DNA of 64,000 bases from an uncultured Lachnospiraceae bacterium (GTDB lineage: Bacteria; Bacillota; Clostridia; Lachnospirales; Lachnospiraceae). The notes under the pieces are model-generated. The model worked only from the letters and a program-made list of their open reading frames with translations, made no database searches and was not told where the DNA came from. The position numbers were made by a program, and so were the translations under genes. The stretch covers positions 1-64,000 of the forward strand of contig CAJTSH010000009.1 in assembly GCA_910578885.1 (NCBI GenBank). Reading direction: 5' to 3'. Below are positions 44,242 to 52,941 of this stretch, piece after piece. Within the stretch, counting starts at the first letter, position 1, and every line of letters starts with the position of its first letter.

Positions 44242-45510
44242 TCATTTTTTTAACAAACGCTTTGTCTTTTCATATGCCTTGTAATACTTAGAATTTTTCA
44301 GTGACACCAATTCGTTCTCCAGTTCCGTCCTCTGCCCATACAGTTGGTTCAACTGGTCGAGTAATACTTGATTCACTGACAGGTTTAATGTCTGTATCCG
44401 CAAATATATCTCGGTTTCCATACCGCCTGCGCAATGAAACGTAACCTCCGCTGTCTCTGCCATCACCAGATACAGTCCCCCGCCCAGATCCATTCCATTT
44501 GCTTCAACCCCTTCCACCGTTCTCTCTTCCCTGCCCACAAGATATCTTACAATCTGTATGAGGCAGCTCCCGCTTCCAACGGTGACCGTCAGCCTGACAG
44601 CCTCTCCCGGCGGCGTCAGAAAAATCTTTACTCCTTCCGTTCCCACCGGACAGATTCGGATCTCTGACTGACATCTGAGCCTTTCTTCCGACTCCCCTGT
44701 GCAGCTTACCGTTAAATCCGAAATCGCTTTTCTCCGGACATACTCTTCCACCTCAACCATCGGAATCGCGCGATATCCGGTCTCTAACAGCATGTCCCGG
44801 ATAGGCACTGTATTATTCCTGACATATTCCTGAAAATGCTCTTCCATTGAAGCATACATCTGCTGTTCGGCCTCATCGATTCCCAGCCTCCGCATCAGGA
44901 CAGGAAATTTTAAACAGGATGCGTCTGCAATCTCATGAGATGCCAGAAAGCAGGCGCGGTACAAAACAAAATGAAGCGGAACCAGAAAGTCAAATGTCCA
45001 CTCATAGTCAATAAAATGCCAATCCTTCCCTTCCAGTACAATATTGGAAAATATCATATCAATATTTGTCACCTGCCGGCATTTTAACTCCTCCGGCAAA
45101 TCCACATCGCCAAATACCTGTACGAATCGTTCCGTCTTTTCGAAAGGAATCCAGTTACTTCCTTGCGTCATCCGCTCCAGATACTGCTCCACATAATCGG
45201 AAATTTCCTGCTCTTTCCCTTCCCTCGCAAGCTGTTCCATCCTCTGCTGCAAGGTATCGCCTGTTAAATAAGAAAGACCTACTCCTTCCGGTATCTTCCT
45301 ACAGTGGTTTACCAGAAACTGCCCCTCCTCATACTCCTTCGATAACAGCTCATACCAGCGGAAAATCCCAGAGACATGTGCCTGTCCCTCTGGATAAAGC
45401 GCCCTTTTTTCCACTTCCAGATTTCCATCTTCTTTTTTCACAATGTCCGTGCGGATTGCAAATTTTCTGTCTCTCTCCGCCGAATATTTCGTAAATATCA
45501 TCCGGTTCAT
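44242..45510 (-). CDS. WbdD-like kinase with C-terminal coiled coil
   Basis: 422 residues. A protein-kinase/aminoglycoside-phosphotransferase-like fold is suggested by a nucleotide lysine K35 (EVEKRALYPEGQAH), a catalytic loop D151-x4-N156 (NIDMIFSNIVLE) and a metal aspartate D168 (FIDYEWTF). A beta-rich section (about 285-370) and a coiled coil (about 378-415, LDQLNQLYGQRTELENELVS) follow. In E. coli WbdD, methyltransferase, kinase and coiled coil are one protein that phosphorylates and methylates the chain end and sets its length. Here the methyltransferase is the preceding gene, overlapping by four bases. Inferred role: chain termination. Confidence 0.7.
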   Translation of the reverse strand: MNRMIFTKYSAERDRKFAIRTDIVKKEDGNLEVEKRALYPEGQAHVSGIFRWYELLSKEYEEGQFLVNHCRKIPEGVGLSYLTGDTLQQRMEQLAREGKEQEISDYVEQYLERMTQGSNWIPFEKTERFVQVFGDVDLPEELKCRQVTNIDMIFSNIVLEGKDWHFIDYEWTFDFLVPLHFVLYRACFLASHEIADASCLKFPVLMRRLGIDEAEQQMYASMEEHFQEYVRNNTVPIRDMLLETGYRAIPMVEVEEYVRRKAISDLTVSCTGESEERLRCQSEIRICPVGTEGVKIFLTPPGEAVRLTVTVGSGSCLIQIVRYLVGREERTVEGVEANGMDLGGGLYLVMAETAEVTFHCAGGMETEIYLRIQTLNLSVNQVLLDQLNQLYGQRTELENELVSLKNSKYYKAYEKTKRLLKK

Positions 45511-46436
45511 CTAATCTTTCCCTTCGCGGCTATCACAAGAAATGCGTTCGCATATTCCGGATAACGGTTCTCCCGCAGCAGCGTATCAAACACCTTGCGC
45601 TCATCAAACAACAGATAGCGGTCTGCATCATAATTTCTCAGATTCGTCCGCAGCTCTCCCTCCTTCGGAAGATATTCGTCGGAATAAATCATCGTCGGAA
45701 ACTGTGCGTCCGGATAGGGGTAGTAAAATCGGTATTCCCTTAGCCCCGCATCACATAGCAGCTCTTCCAGTTCCCGCTTCGTCCTGCCGCTTGCCAAAGT
45801 CTTATCCTTTTCCCCTTCAATTCCCCCAAAGTACGTACCGGTCGCCTCATCCTTGCAGCCTGCCCAATACTTTAGGCCCATGCGGTTCTCTATTGATAGA
45901 ATAAGCTGCCCGCCCTGTTTCAGATACCGTAAAGCCAGATTCAAAACCTCCGCCTGTGTAGCGGCTCTTCCCATCAGATAAGAGGCGTCAGTTAAGGAAT
46001 TCGCTAAAACCACCATATCATAGCTCCCTTCCTCTAAAACCTCCCACTCCTTATGCGCACATTCCAGACATCCCGCAAATATCCGCAGGTTAGAAGAGGA
46101 CGCATTCCTTTTTGCATTACACTTTGCAAGTATTTCCGACGGCTCCACAGCATCCACCAAAAAACCGCGCTCCGCCAAAAGCTCCGTCAACGCCCCCGCT
46201 CCTGCGCCAAGCTCCAGAATCCGCTCCGTGCCTTGGAAGGAAAACCACTCTAAAAGCTGTCTGCGCATGGCGGCGAGATGATAGAGGAATACTGCGCTCT
46301 TCTTCTCTACCAGCAGGCCATGATATGCCTCCTTCGGATAATTGCAGACTGCCTCATACAACTTCCAAAGCTCCGATGTCTCCTTTTCATCCCTCACATT
46401 TCCGTATGTGATGTTCCGGCTCTGTAATTCTTCCAT
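45507..46436 (-). CDS. Class I SAM-dependent methyltransferase
   Basis: 309 residues, Rossmann-type methyltransferase. Motif I is ILELGAGAGALTELL (73-87), motif II VDAVEPS (94-100), with YDMVVLANSL as motif IV and LRYLKQGGQLILSIENRMG after it. It begins right at the stop of the Wzt-like gene and overlaps the kinase gene by four bases. The order exporter permease, ATPase with binding domain, methyltransferase, kinase matches WbdD-dependent O-antigen systems, so it probably methylates the phosphorylated non-reducing end of the polymer. A simple sugar O-methyltransferase is the alternative. Confidence 0.8.
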   Translation of the reverse strand: MEELQSRNITYGNVRDEKETSELWKLYEAVCNYPKEAYHGLLVEKKSAVFLYHLAAMRRQLLEWFSFQGTERILELGAGAGALTELLAERGFLVDAVEPSEILAKCNAKRNASSSNLRIFAGCLECAHKEWEVLEEGSYDMVVLANSLTDASYLMGRAATQAEVLNLALRYLKQGGQLILSIENRMGLKYWAGCKDEATGTYFGGIEGEKDKTLASGRTKRELEELLCDAGLREYRFYYPYPDAQFPTMIYSDEYLPKEGELRTNLRNYDADRYLLFDERKVFDTLLRENRYPEYANAFLVIAAKGKIR

Positions 46437-47719
46437 TATGCTTCCACCTTCTCAATGCTTGTCTTTGAATTCATATCGTAAAATCCGACCGTATCTTTAT
46501 CCGAGATTACGGTCACATTGATGACGTCATATAACCGATGGTATACCTGAAATTCTCCGTCCGCATATCCGGTGCAGCTGATGGAAAGCAGATATTCTCC
46601 GCCCTGTAAGGACATATCCTGTTCAAAACATGCCACATATACTTCGCCCGGACTTGCCGTTCCGATATCTACCTTTTCTATCATTGTATTGCTCCCGGTA
46701 ACTGCCGTTCCCTTAATATCCTTAAATGTAAAGGTAAAAATGGGATTGTCCACTTGTTCCATAAAACAAACCTTGGACTTAATCTGAAAGGCAGTTCCTT
46801 TCATGATGCTGTTCGTGCATCTTCCATCCTCATCTATCACTGCAAAATCTATAATGTTGGCAGCGCCTGTTCCATATTCATCCACTTCCGGATTGATGAC
46901 ATAATTGGACTTCCAGCTCTTCATCCCATCCCCGCTGTCAGCCTGCCCCTGTGCATCGGACTGCGCTTTCCCGTCCACCTCTCCCTGATTTACCAGAAAG
47001 CGTTTATAGAGATTCACAATTTCCTTCGGTCCGCCCTCCGCAATCTTGTTACCCTTGTTTAAAAGAATCACCCTGTCACAGTACTTGCTGATGCTGCTCA
47101 AATCATGGCTGACGAAGATAATTGTTTTGCCCATTTCCTTGAAATCTTCGAATTTTTTATAACATTTCGCTTGAAAGAACACATCTCCCACCGACAAAGC
47201 TTCATCTACAATTAAAATTTCCGGATCAATATTGATTGCCACCGCAAATGCAAGGCGGACAAACATACCGGAGGAATAGGTCTTGCAGGGCTGATGAACA
47301 AAGTCCCCGATATCCGCAAAGTCCAGAATATCCTGCATTCTTTCATCTACTTCTTCTCTGGTGAAGCCGCACATGGTTCCGTTAAGATAAATATTCTCAA
47401 TTCCGGTGTATTCCATATTGAATCCGGCGCCAAGCTCTAACAGAGCCGAAATCCTTCCGTCTACCGTCAGTTCTCCTCCGGTGGGATTTAACACGCCCGT
47501 AATGATTTTTAAGATGGTAGATTTTCCTGAGCCGTTCGTTCCGATAATTCCGACGGATTCGCCTTTCTTCACCTCAAAGCTCACACCATTTAGTGCGTAA
47601 TGTTCCTTATACCGCTTTTTTCGTCCAAGACCAAGCGCATCCCTGACCCTGTCAGTGGGCTTGTCATACAGCCGATATACCTTGCTGATATTATCTACTT
47701 TAATCGCAATCTCTTCCAT
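46436..47719 (-). CDS. wzt: Polysaccharide ABC exporter ATPase with Wzt-type carbohydrate-binding domain
   Basis: 427 residues from ATG 47719, chosen because GGAGAAA lies seven bases upstream and an earlier in-frame ATG (47851) is deep inside the permease gene. Walker A is GTNGSGKST, the signature SSGMFVRLAFAVA and Walker B ILIVDEALSVGD. A linker rich in Q, G and S leads to a C-terminal beta domain (about 285-420, with NPIFTFTFKDIKGTAVTGSN) of the Wzt_C type. In E. coli O8/O9a that domain recognises the capped chain end before export. The WbdD-like capping pair directly downstream supports the same logic. Confidence 0.9.
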   Translation of the reverse strand: MEEIAIKVDNISKVYRLYDKPTDRVRDALGLGRKKRYKEHYALNGVSFEVKKGESVGIIGTNGSGKSTILKIITGVLNPTGGELTVDGRISALLELGAGFNMEYTGIENIYLNGTMCGFTREEVDERMQDILDFADIGDFVHQPCKTYSSGMFVRLAFAVAINIDPEILIVDEALSVGDVFFQAKCYKKFEDFKEMGKTIIFVSHDLSSISKYCDRVILLNKGNKIAEGGPKEIVNLYKRFLVNQGEVDGKAQSDAQGQADSGDGMKSWKSNYVINPEVDEYGTGAANIIDFAVIDEDGRCTNSIMKGTAFQIKSKVCFMEQVDNPIFTFTFKDIKGTAVTGSNTMIEKVDIGTASPGEVYVACFEQDMSLQGGEYLLSISCTGYADGEFQVYHRLYDVINVTVISDKDTVGFYDMNSKTSIEKVEA

Positions 47720-47732
47720 CTGCTTTTCTCCA

Positions 47733-48575
47733 CTATAACACATCTGCAAAATGCACCCGCAGTTTTTTAAAAACGGCAGTACCGAACCACAGCGCCAGAA
47801 CCGTAAATACCCAGAAATAAACGGTAAGTCCCGGATACTCCCAGAAGGCAACTTTATTGATCAGAGCGTCTCTGTAACCATTGACAATATAGTACATAGG
47901 ATTCAGCTTTAAAATTTTCATCACAACATCAGGAATCCGCTCTGCCATATCGGGAGAATCAATATTCCACATAATCGGAGTCGCCCACACGCCAATCTGA
48001 AGTGCAATCGCCACAATCTGCGCCATGTCACGGAAAAATATGACAATCGCACCCGTAGCATATACCAGTCCAGTCACCAGAAGAATCATGCAGACTGCAT
48101 AATAAAATACCTGAAGCATGTACCAATTGGGGTATATACCATAGCCAAAACAGATAAGCACAGCCACCGCCAGAAAAAACAGATGTACGAACAGTGCAGA
48201 AATAATCTTTACTAACGGAAGGATGTTAATTTTAAACACGACCTTTTTCACCAGATAGTTGTATTCTAACAACGCACCAGTCCCGCCGTTCATGGCATCC
48301 TGAAAAAAGAACCAGGGCACCAGTCCCGCCATCAGCCAGATTAAAAACGGAGCCTCAATTCCCGCTCTGGTAGTCTGCGTCGCTGAACCAATCGCTTTTT
48401 CAAACACAAACCAGTAGACTAATACCGTAATCACCGGCTGTACGAACGCCCAGATAGTTCCCAGATAGGAGCCCGCAAATTTAGTTTTAAAATCATTTTT
48501 CGCCAACTTCCAGATTAACTTCCGCTCTTTCAACATCTCAATCGGATTAATCTTACTGTTTATCTCTGATACCAT
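47733..48575 (-). CDS. wzm: Polysaccharide ABC exporter permease
   Basis: 280 residues, six helices, ABC-2 family. The N-terminus (WKLAKNDFKTKFAGSYLGTI) is the amphipathic segment of Wzm/TagG permeases, and LNPMYYIVNGYRDAL is a conserved block. It partners with the ATPase 13 bases downstream. The pair would export undecaprenyl-linked polymer finished in the cytoplasm. It is paralogous to the permease at 33885-34685. Confidence 0.9.
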   Translation of the reverse strand: MVSEINSKINPIEMLKERKLIWKLAKNDFKTKFAGSYLGTIWAFVQPVITVLVYWFVFEKAIGSATQTTRAGIEAPFLIWLMAGLVPWFFFQDAMNGGTGALLEYNYLVKKVVFKINILPLVKIISALFVHLFFLAVAVLICFGYGIYPNWYMLQVFYYAVCMILLVTGLVYATGAIVIFFRDMAQIVAIALQIGVWATPIMWNIDSPDMAERIPDVVMKILKLNPMYYIVNGYRDALINKVAFWEYPGLTVYFWVFTVLALWFGTAVFKKLRVHFADVL

Positions 48576-48633
48576 ATCTACCTCATTCTATGTTACGATT
48601 CACTTCCTTCGGTCGTTCCGGAAACGGCATCCG

Positions 48634-49221
48634 CTACTTTCTGCAGTTATTCCGATCCTCTTTATAAGCGGCAATCCCTTTCCATATCTTATCCTTATCC
48701 GAAAAAATCAAATCTTCTTCTGTCATCCCCTCCGGTATCGGCCATTCGATTCCGATGTCCGGATCCTTCCACAGCAGACCGCCCTCGTCATTCGGATGAT
48801 AAAAATCCGTTACCTTATAACAGAATTCCGCATAATCCGACAGAACCAGATAGCCATGCGCAAAGCCCTTGGGAACAAAGAACTGCTTTTTGTTGTCCTC
48901 AGAAAGAATTATGCCGAACCACTTTCCAAAGGTCTTAGATCCTTCCCGCAAATCCACTGCTACATCAAACACTTCTCCCCTGATAGCCCGCACCAGCTTA
49001 TCCTGCGGATAGTCAAACTGGAAATGCAGTCCGCGGAGAACGCCCTTTTTGGACGCTGATTGATTGTCCTGTACAAACTCACAAGCAATTCCCGCTTCTT
49101 CAAAATCTCTTTTACTGTATGTCTCCATGAAGTATCCTCTGGCATCGCCGAGCACTTCCGGCTCAATAACCTTCAGCCCTTCGATTCCATTACAATCTTC
49201 TGTCACCTTTAACTTTCCCAT
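48634..49221 (-). CDS. rfbC: dTDP-4-dehydrorhamnose 3,5-epimerase
   Basis: 195 residues, cupin-type RmlC. The catalytic histidine is H66 in GVLRGLHFQ. K75 lies in PQDKLVRAIRGEVFDVAVDLR. VPKGFAHGYLVLSD and YKVTDFYHPNDEGGLLWKDP complete the family pattern. It epimerises dTDP-4-keto-6-deoxyglucose to the L-lyxo product, the step before RmlD reduction to dTDP-L-rhamnose. No rmlD gene is present in this window, although rfbA and rfbB are adjacent. Confidence 0.95.
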   Translation of the reverse strand: MGKLKVTEDCNGIEGLKVIEPEVLGDARGYFMETYSKRDFEEAGIACEFVQDNQSASKKGVLRGLHFQFDYPQDKLVRAIRGEVFDVAVDLREGSKTFGKWFGIILSEDNKKQFFVPKGFAHGYLVLSDYAEFCYKVTDFYHPNDEGGLLWKDPDIGIEWPIPEGMTEEDLIFSDKDKIWKGIAAYKEDRNNCRK

Positions 49222-49284
49222 TCTATCTAATCCTTTCTTTCCGCTGCATTGTTTTCTTATCCATTCTGCAGCCGGCAGCGATTT

Positions 49285-50163
49285 TTACAGCCCTTTTGCA
49301 ATCTCCATCAGATACTGCCCGTATTCCGTCTTAAGCAAGGGCTGTGCCAGCTCAATCAACTGCTCTCTGTTGATAAATCCTCTTTTATACGCAATCTCCT
49401 CAATACATGAAATGTACAATCCCTGACGCTTCTGAAATGCCGACACGAAATCCGCCGCCGCAAGAAGCATGTCGTGATTGCCGGTATCAAGCCATGCAAA
49501 TCCTCTGCCCAATGTCTCAACGGACAATGTGCCCTTCTCCAAATAGGCGTTATTTACGCTTGTAATCTCAATCTCGCCTCTGGCTGACGGTTTTACGTTC
49601 CGGGCAATCTCCACAACGCTGTTGTCATAGAAATATAATCCCGGCACCGCATAATTCGACTTCGGGTTCTCAGGCTTTTCTTCAATCGACAACGCTTTGC
49701 CGTTCTCGTCAAACTCTACCACGCCATACTCTCTCGGATCTCTGACATAGTAGCCGAAAATCGTTGCTCCGCCCTCCTTCTCCGTACGTTCCGCCGCACT
49801 CTTAAGCACCTTCGAAAAACTCTGTCCATAGAAAATATTATCGCCAAGCACAAGCGCGGCCGCATCCTCTCCGATAAACTCCGCACCGATAATAAAAGCG
49901 TCAGCAAGTCCCCTTGGCTTTTCCTGAACCGCATATTCAAAGCGCATTCCAAGCTGGGAACCGTCCCCAAGCAGCTCTTCAAACACCGAAATATCTCTCG
50001 GTGTAGATATAATCAGCACCTCGCGAATACCGGCAAGCATCAGAGTAGACAACGGATAGTAAATCATCGGCTTGTCATACACCGGCATAATTTGTTTTGA
50101 AATCGCTTTTGTCAGCGGATATAAACGCGTGCCGGAACCCCCGGCAAGTATAATTCCCTTCAT
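49285..50163 (-). CDS. rfbA: Glucose-1-phosphate thymidylyltransferase
   Basis: 292 residues, standard RmlA length. GGSGTRLYPLTKAISKQ is the nucleotide-binding signature, followed by PVYDKPMIYYPLSTLMLAGI, VLGDNIFYG and GRGFAWLDTGNHD, all strongly conserved. It makes dTDP-glucose from dTTP and glucose-1-phosphate, the entry step to every dTDP-sugar in this locus. It lies between the DUF2142 gene and rfbC. Confidence 0.96.
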   Translation of the reverse strand: MKGIILAGGSGTRLYPLTKAISKQIMPVYDKPMIYYPLSTLMLAGIREVLIISTPRDISVFEELLGDGSQLGMRFEYAVQEKPRGLADAFIIGAEFIGEDAAALVLGDNIFYGQSFSKVLKSAAERTEKEGGATIFGYYVRDPREYGVVEFDENGKALSIEEKPENPKSNYAVPGLYFYDNSVVEIARNVKPSARGEIEITSVNNAYLEKGTLSVETLGRGFAWLDTGNHDMLLAAADFVSAFQKRQGLYISCIEEIAYKRGFINREQLIELAQPLLKTEYGQYLMEIAKGL

Positions 50164-50185
50164 AAAAATCCATCCTCCATTTTAT

Positions 50186-51772
50186 CTAAAATGCAAAAAC
50201 ACTGTCCTGTAACACGGAGATAACAACTATCAATTCAAGTATTAACAATGTAAGTACCAGTACTTTATTCAAATTCTTTTTGAACACGACCGCCTTATTA
50301 CGCAGCGTCAACGCCATTAGGAATAAAACTGGAATAAAATACCGTCCTTGTACGCCAAGGATTGAACCGGTCTCCTTTGGTGTCCAATATAACAGCATCG
50401 CCATCATGCTGGCACCGATTGCAGATGCTCCAATGACCCACATGCCGAACCGGTCCTTCATCCGTATGCCGACCGGCTCGCCTTCCTGCAATAGCACTCC
50501 CAGAAGGAGAACCGCTATAAAGCCAATCAGATATACCGTTGCAACTTTTATTGTCAGCCAGCCTAAGTGAGATCCGATCATTGACTCCATATAAAAATCC
50601 ATATTCGTCTGAAACGTATTTATCAAGAGCTGTAGAAACAGCCGGGGCTGATGGAGCAATTCCGAGAGACTGTACGCATAGCTGTCCGCCCATGCAATAT
50701 AAGCGCCTTCATGCTCCGTTACGGCGTCTACTGCACTTGTCACGGACGCCGCACTGCCTGCAAAAAACGATGCAATTTTCCCCCGCAGAAGGATAAGCGC
50801 CATTCCCGCCGTAAATCCTCCTGCATACAGCAGATTTTTTTTCGTCAGCTTCTCCTTTGAAAACATCAGCAAAAACGGCAGGAATACTATGGCAGAATAT
50901 GCGCCTCCCTTGGAAATCACCAGCATAGCTGAAGCAAGGATATACACTACAATCTCACTTTTCTTTACCGGCTCTTCCCCATAGGCAAACCGCAAGGCAA
51001 GCGAAGTCACAAGAAATGCCATTGTGATTGCCATCTGATCATAGGAAAAGGAGCTTGTCTGCTGCAGGGTCATCGGCATCATACAGATCGCAAAAAGCGC
51101 AATCTTTCCAAACGGGAGCTTTTTCATCGCATAATACATCATCCCAACGAAAAAGGATACATTAAAAAATCCTCCCATCAAAAGCACTCCTGCCCAGTTC
51201 ATATGCAGAAGCCTTGCAAATGCAATTCCTGTCCCGCTGACAAAATATACCAGATACGGCGTGGTATATACACAGTGTTTTTCCTTCATACTCGTATCCC
51301 CTGTTTCTTGGAACAGGCTGTCAATTAAATGATTATAAGTCCCGCGGTTAATAGTGCTGGAAAACTCCTCCGTATCGCACATACGCTTTGCGATTATTTC
51401 TCCGCCTTCATTCTCCCCCGTGGTATGCAGGATTACGTTTGACACATGATACGCAGAATTGATATGCGCCACCTCGTCCGGCGTTGCGTACGGCGGAATC
51501 ACAAAAAGATATATAATTCCCATTGTAAGGCCGCATACCACATAAATCCGCTCCAGCTTCCATATTCCCTTCTCTGCAGCCAGATAAACAAACCAGATTA
51601 GCGCCATTATCACTGCAACAATCGTCATTCCCAATACCTTAAAGGCGTCCGATGGAAGATTTACCCCGACTAGCACAGACTTTGCCAGCCAAAGGACGGC
51701 AACCGTAAATACAACCAATAAGAATATCTGTGCGCACTTCCCCCGGTTCACCTTCTTTATATCAAATTTCAT
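50186..51772 (-). CDS. DUF2142 family membrane protein
   Basis: 528 residues, about twelve helices. The block IPPYATPDEVAHINSAYHVSN after the second or third helix is the hallmark of DUF2142 proteins, a GT-C-like group common in surface-polysaccharide clusters; the PDE..H residues are probable active-site acids. It starts two bases after rfbB and precedes rfbA, so it is embedded in the dTDP-sugar operon. Likely an outer-face glycosyltransferase, by family resemblance only. Confidence 0.78.
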   Translation of the reverse strand: MKFDIKKVNRGKCAQIFLLVVFTVAVLWLAKSVLVGVNLPSDAFKVLGMTIVAVIMALIWFVYLAAEKGIWKLERIYVVCGLTMGIIYLFVIPPYATPDEVAHINSAYHVSNVILHTTGENEGGEIIAKRMCDTEEFSSTINRGTYNHLIDSLFQETGDTSMKEKHCVYTTPYLVYFVSGTGIAFARLLHMNWAGVLLMGGFFNVSFFVGMMYYAMKKLPFGKIALFAICMMPMTLQQTSSFSYDQMAITMAFLVTSLALRFAYGEEPVKKSEIVVYILASAMLVISKGGAYSAIVFLPFLLMFSKEKLTKKNLLYAGGFTAGMALILLRGKIASFFAGSAASVTSAVDAVTEHEGAYIAWADSYAYSLSELLHQPRLFLQLLINTFQTNMDFYMESMIGSHLGWLTIKVATVYLIGFIAVLLLGVLLQEGEPVGIRMKDRFGMWVIGASAIGASMMAMLLYWTPKETGSILGVQGRYFIPVLFLMALTLRNKAVVFKKNLNKVLVLTLLILELIVVISVLQDSVFAF

Positions 51773-51774
51773 CC

Positions 51775-52854
51775 TTATTTGTACATCTCCTCGTAATATT
51801 TCTGGTAGTCTCCGCTAGTCACGTTCTTCATCCATTCCTCATTCTCAAAGAACCATGCAATCGTCTTTTTGATGCCTTCTTTGAACATTGTCTCCGGCTC
51901 CCAGCCGATCTCCGCCTTAATTTTATCCGGCGCTATCGCATATCTTCTGTCATGTCCTTTTCTGTCCTCAACATAAGTAATCAGATCCTCGCTGACAAGC
52001 TCTCTTCTCGGGTCATTCTCCGGAAGCATCTCCTGCAATGTCTCAAGTATAATGCGGATAATCTCAATATTACGCTTCTCATTGTGTCCGCCGATATTAT
52101 AAGTCTCTCCCAGCTTCCCATGCTCTTGCACCATATCGATTCCCTTCGCATGGTCGTCCACATACAGCCAGTCGCGGATGTTTAAGCCGTCGCCATATAC
52201 CGGCAGCTTCTTTCCCTGAAGCGCATTGTTGATAATCAACGGAATCAGCTTCTCCGGGAATTGGTATGGCCCGTAGTTATTGGAACAGTTTGTGATATTC
52301 GCCGGGAAATGATACGTGTCAATATAAGATTTTACAAGGAAATCCGAAGACGCCTTGCTTGCGGAATACGGGCTGTGCGGAGCATACGGCGTCGTCTCAT
52401 AAAAATAGGAAGTTCCGTCGTCCTCCAAGGAACCGTACACCTCATCCGTTGATACATGCAGAAATTTTTTATCGTCCTGAAAGGTTCCATCCGGCAATTC
52501 CCACGCCGCTTTCGCACAATTAAGCAAAACCGCAGTTCCCAGCACGTTCGTCTTTATGAACACTTCCGGATTGCGGATACTTCTATCCACATGGCTCTCT
52601 GCCGCAAAATGTACCACCCGGTCAATTTCATTCTCTTCAAAAATCTTCATGATAGCATCTTTATCCGTAATGTCGGCACGGATAAACGTGTAGTTCTCCC
52701 GTTCCTCTACATCCTTTAAATTCTCAAGATTACCGGCGTAGGTCAGAACATCTACATTTATAATTCTGATTTCATTGTCATACTTCCGAAACATATAATG
52801 AATATAATTAGAGCCGATAAACCCCGCTCCGCCTGTCACTAAATAAGTCCTCAT
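51775..52854 (-). CDS. rfbB: dTDP-glucose 4,6-dehydratase
   Basis: 359 residues, extended short-chain dehydrogenase. NAD loop GGAGFIG at 8-14. The catalytic triad T136-D137-E138 in HVSTDEVYG and the YxxxK pair Y163/K167 in SPYSASKAS are intact. SNNYGPYQFPEKLIPLII and RDWLYVDDH are typical RmlB blocks. It converts dTDP-glucose to dTDP-4-keto-6-deoxyglucose, the branch point for RfbC, the WecE-like and the FdtA-like enzymes here. A strong promoter lies 37-65 bases upstream, and GGAGGG precedes the ATG. Confidence 0.96.
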   Translation of the reverse strand: MRTYLVTGGAGFIGSNYIHYMFRKYDNEIRIINVDVLTYAGNLENLKDVEERENYTFIRADITDKDAIMKIFEENEIDRVVHFAAESHVDRSIRNPEVFIKTNVLGTAVLLNCAKAAWELPDGTFQDDKKFLHVSTDEVYGSLEDDGTSYFYETTPYAPHSPYSASKASSDFLVKSYIDTYHFPANITNCSNNYGPYQFPEKLIPLIINNALQGKKLPVYGDGLNIRDWLYVDDHAKGIDMVQEHGKLGETYNIGGHNEKRNIEIIRIILETLQEMLPENDPRRELVSEDLITYVEDRKGHDRRYAIAPDKIKAEIGWEPETMFKEGIKKTIAWFFENEEWMKNVTSGDYQKYYEEMYK

Positions 52855-52890
52855 CTGATACCCTCCATTATTTTGTATATAATTTATGCT

Positions 52891-52919
52891 ATTATAGCAC
52901 TATTGCCATAAAATCACAA
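52891..52919 (-). promoter_or_regulatory. SigmaA-type promoter upstream of rfbB
   Basis: On the minus strand TTGTGA (52914-52919) and a perfect TATAAT (52891-52896) are separated by 17 bases, 37 bases before the rfbB start, in an 87-base gap between genes. It would start a transcript covering rfbB, the DUF2142 gene, rfbA, rfbC and the exporter genes. Confidence 0.75.
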
Positions 52920-52941
52920 GTTTGGATGTTCCTTCCTTCAA

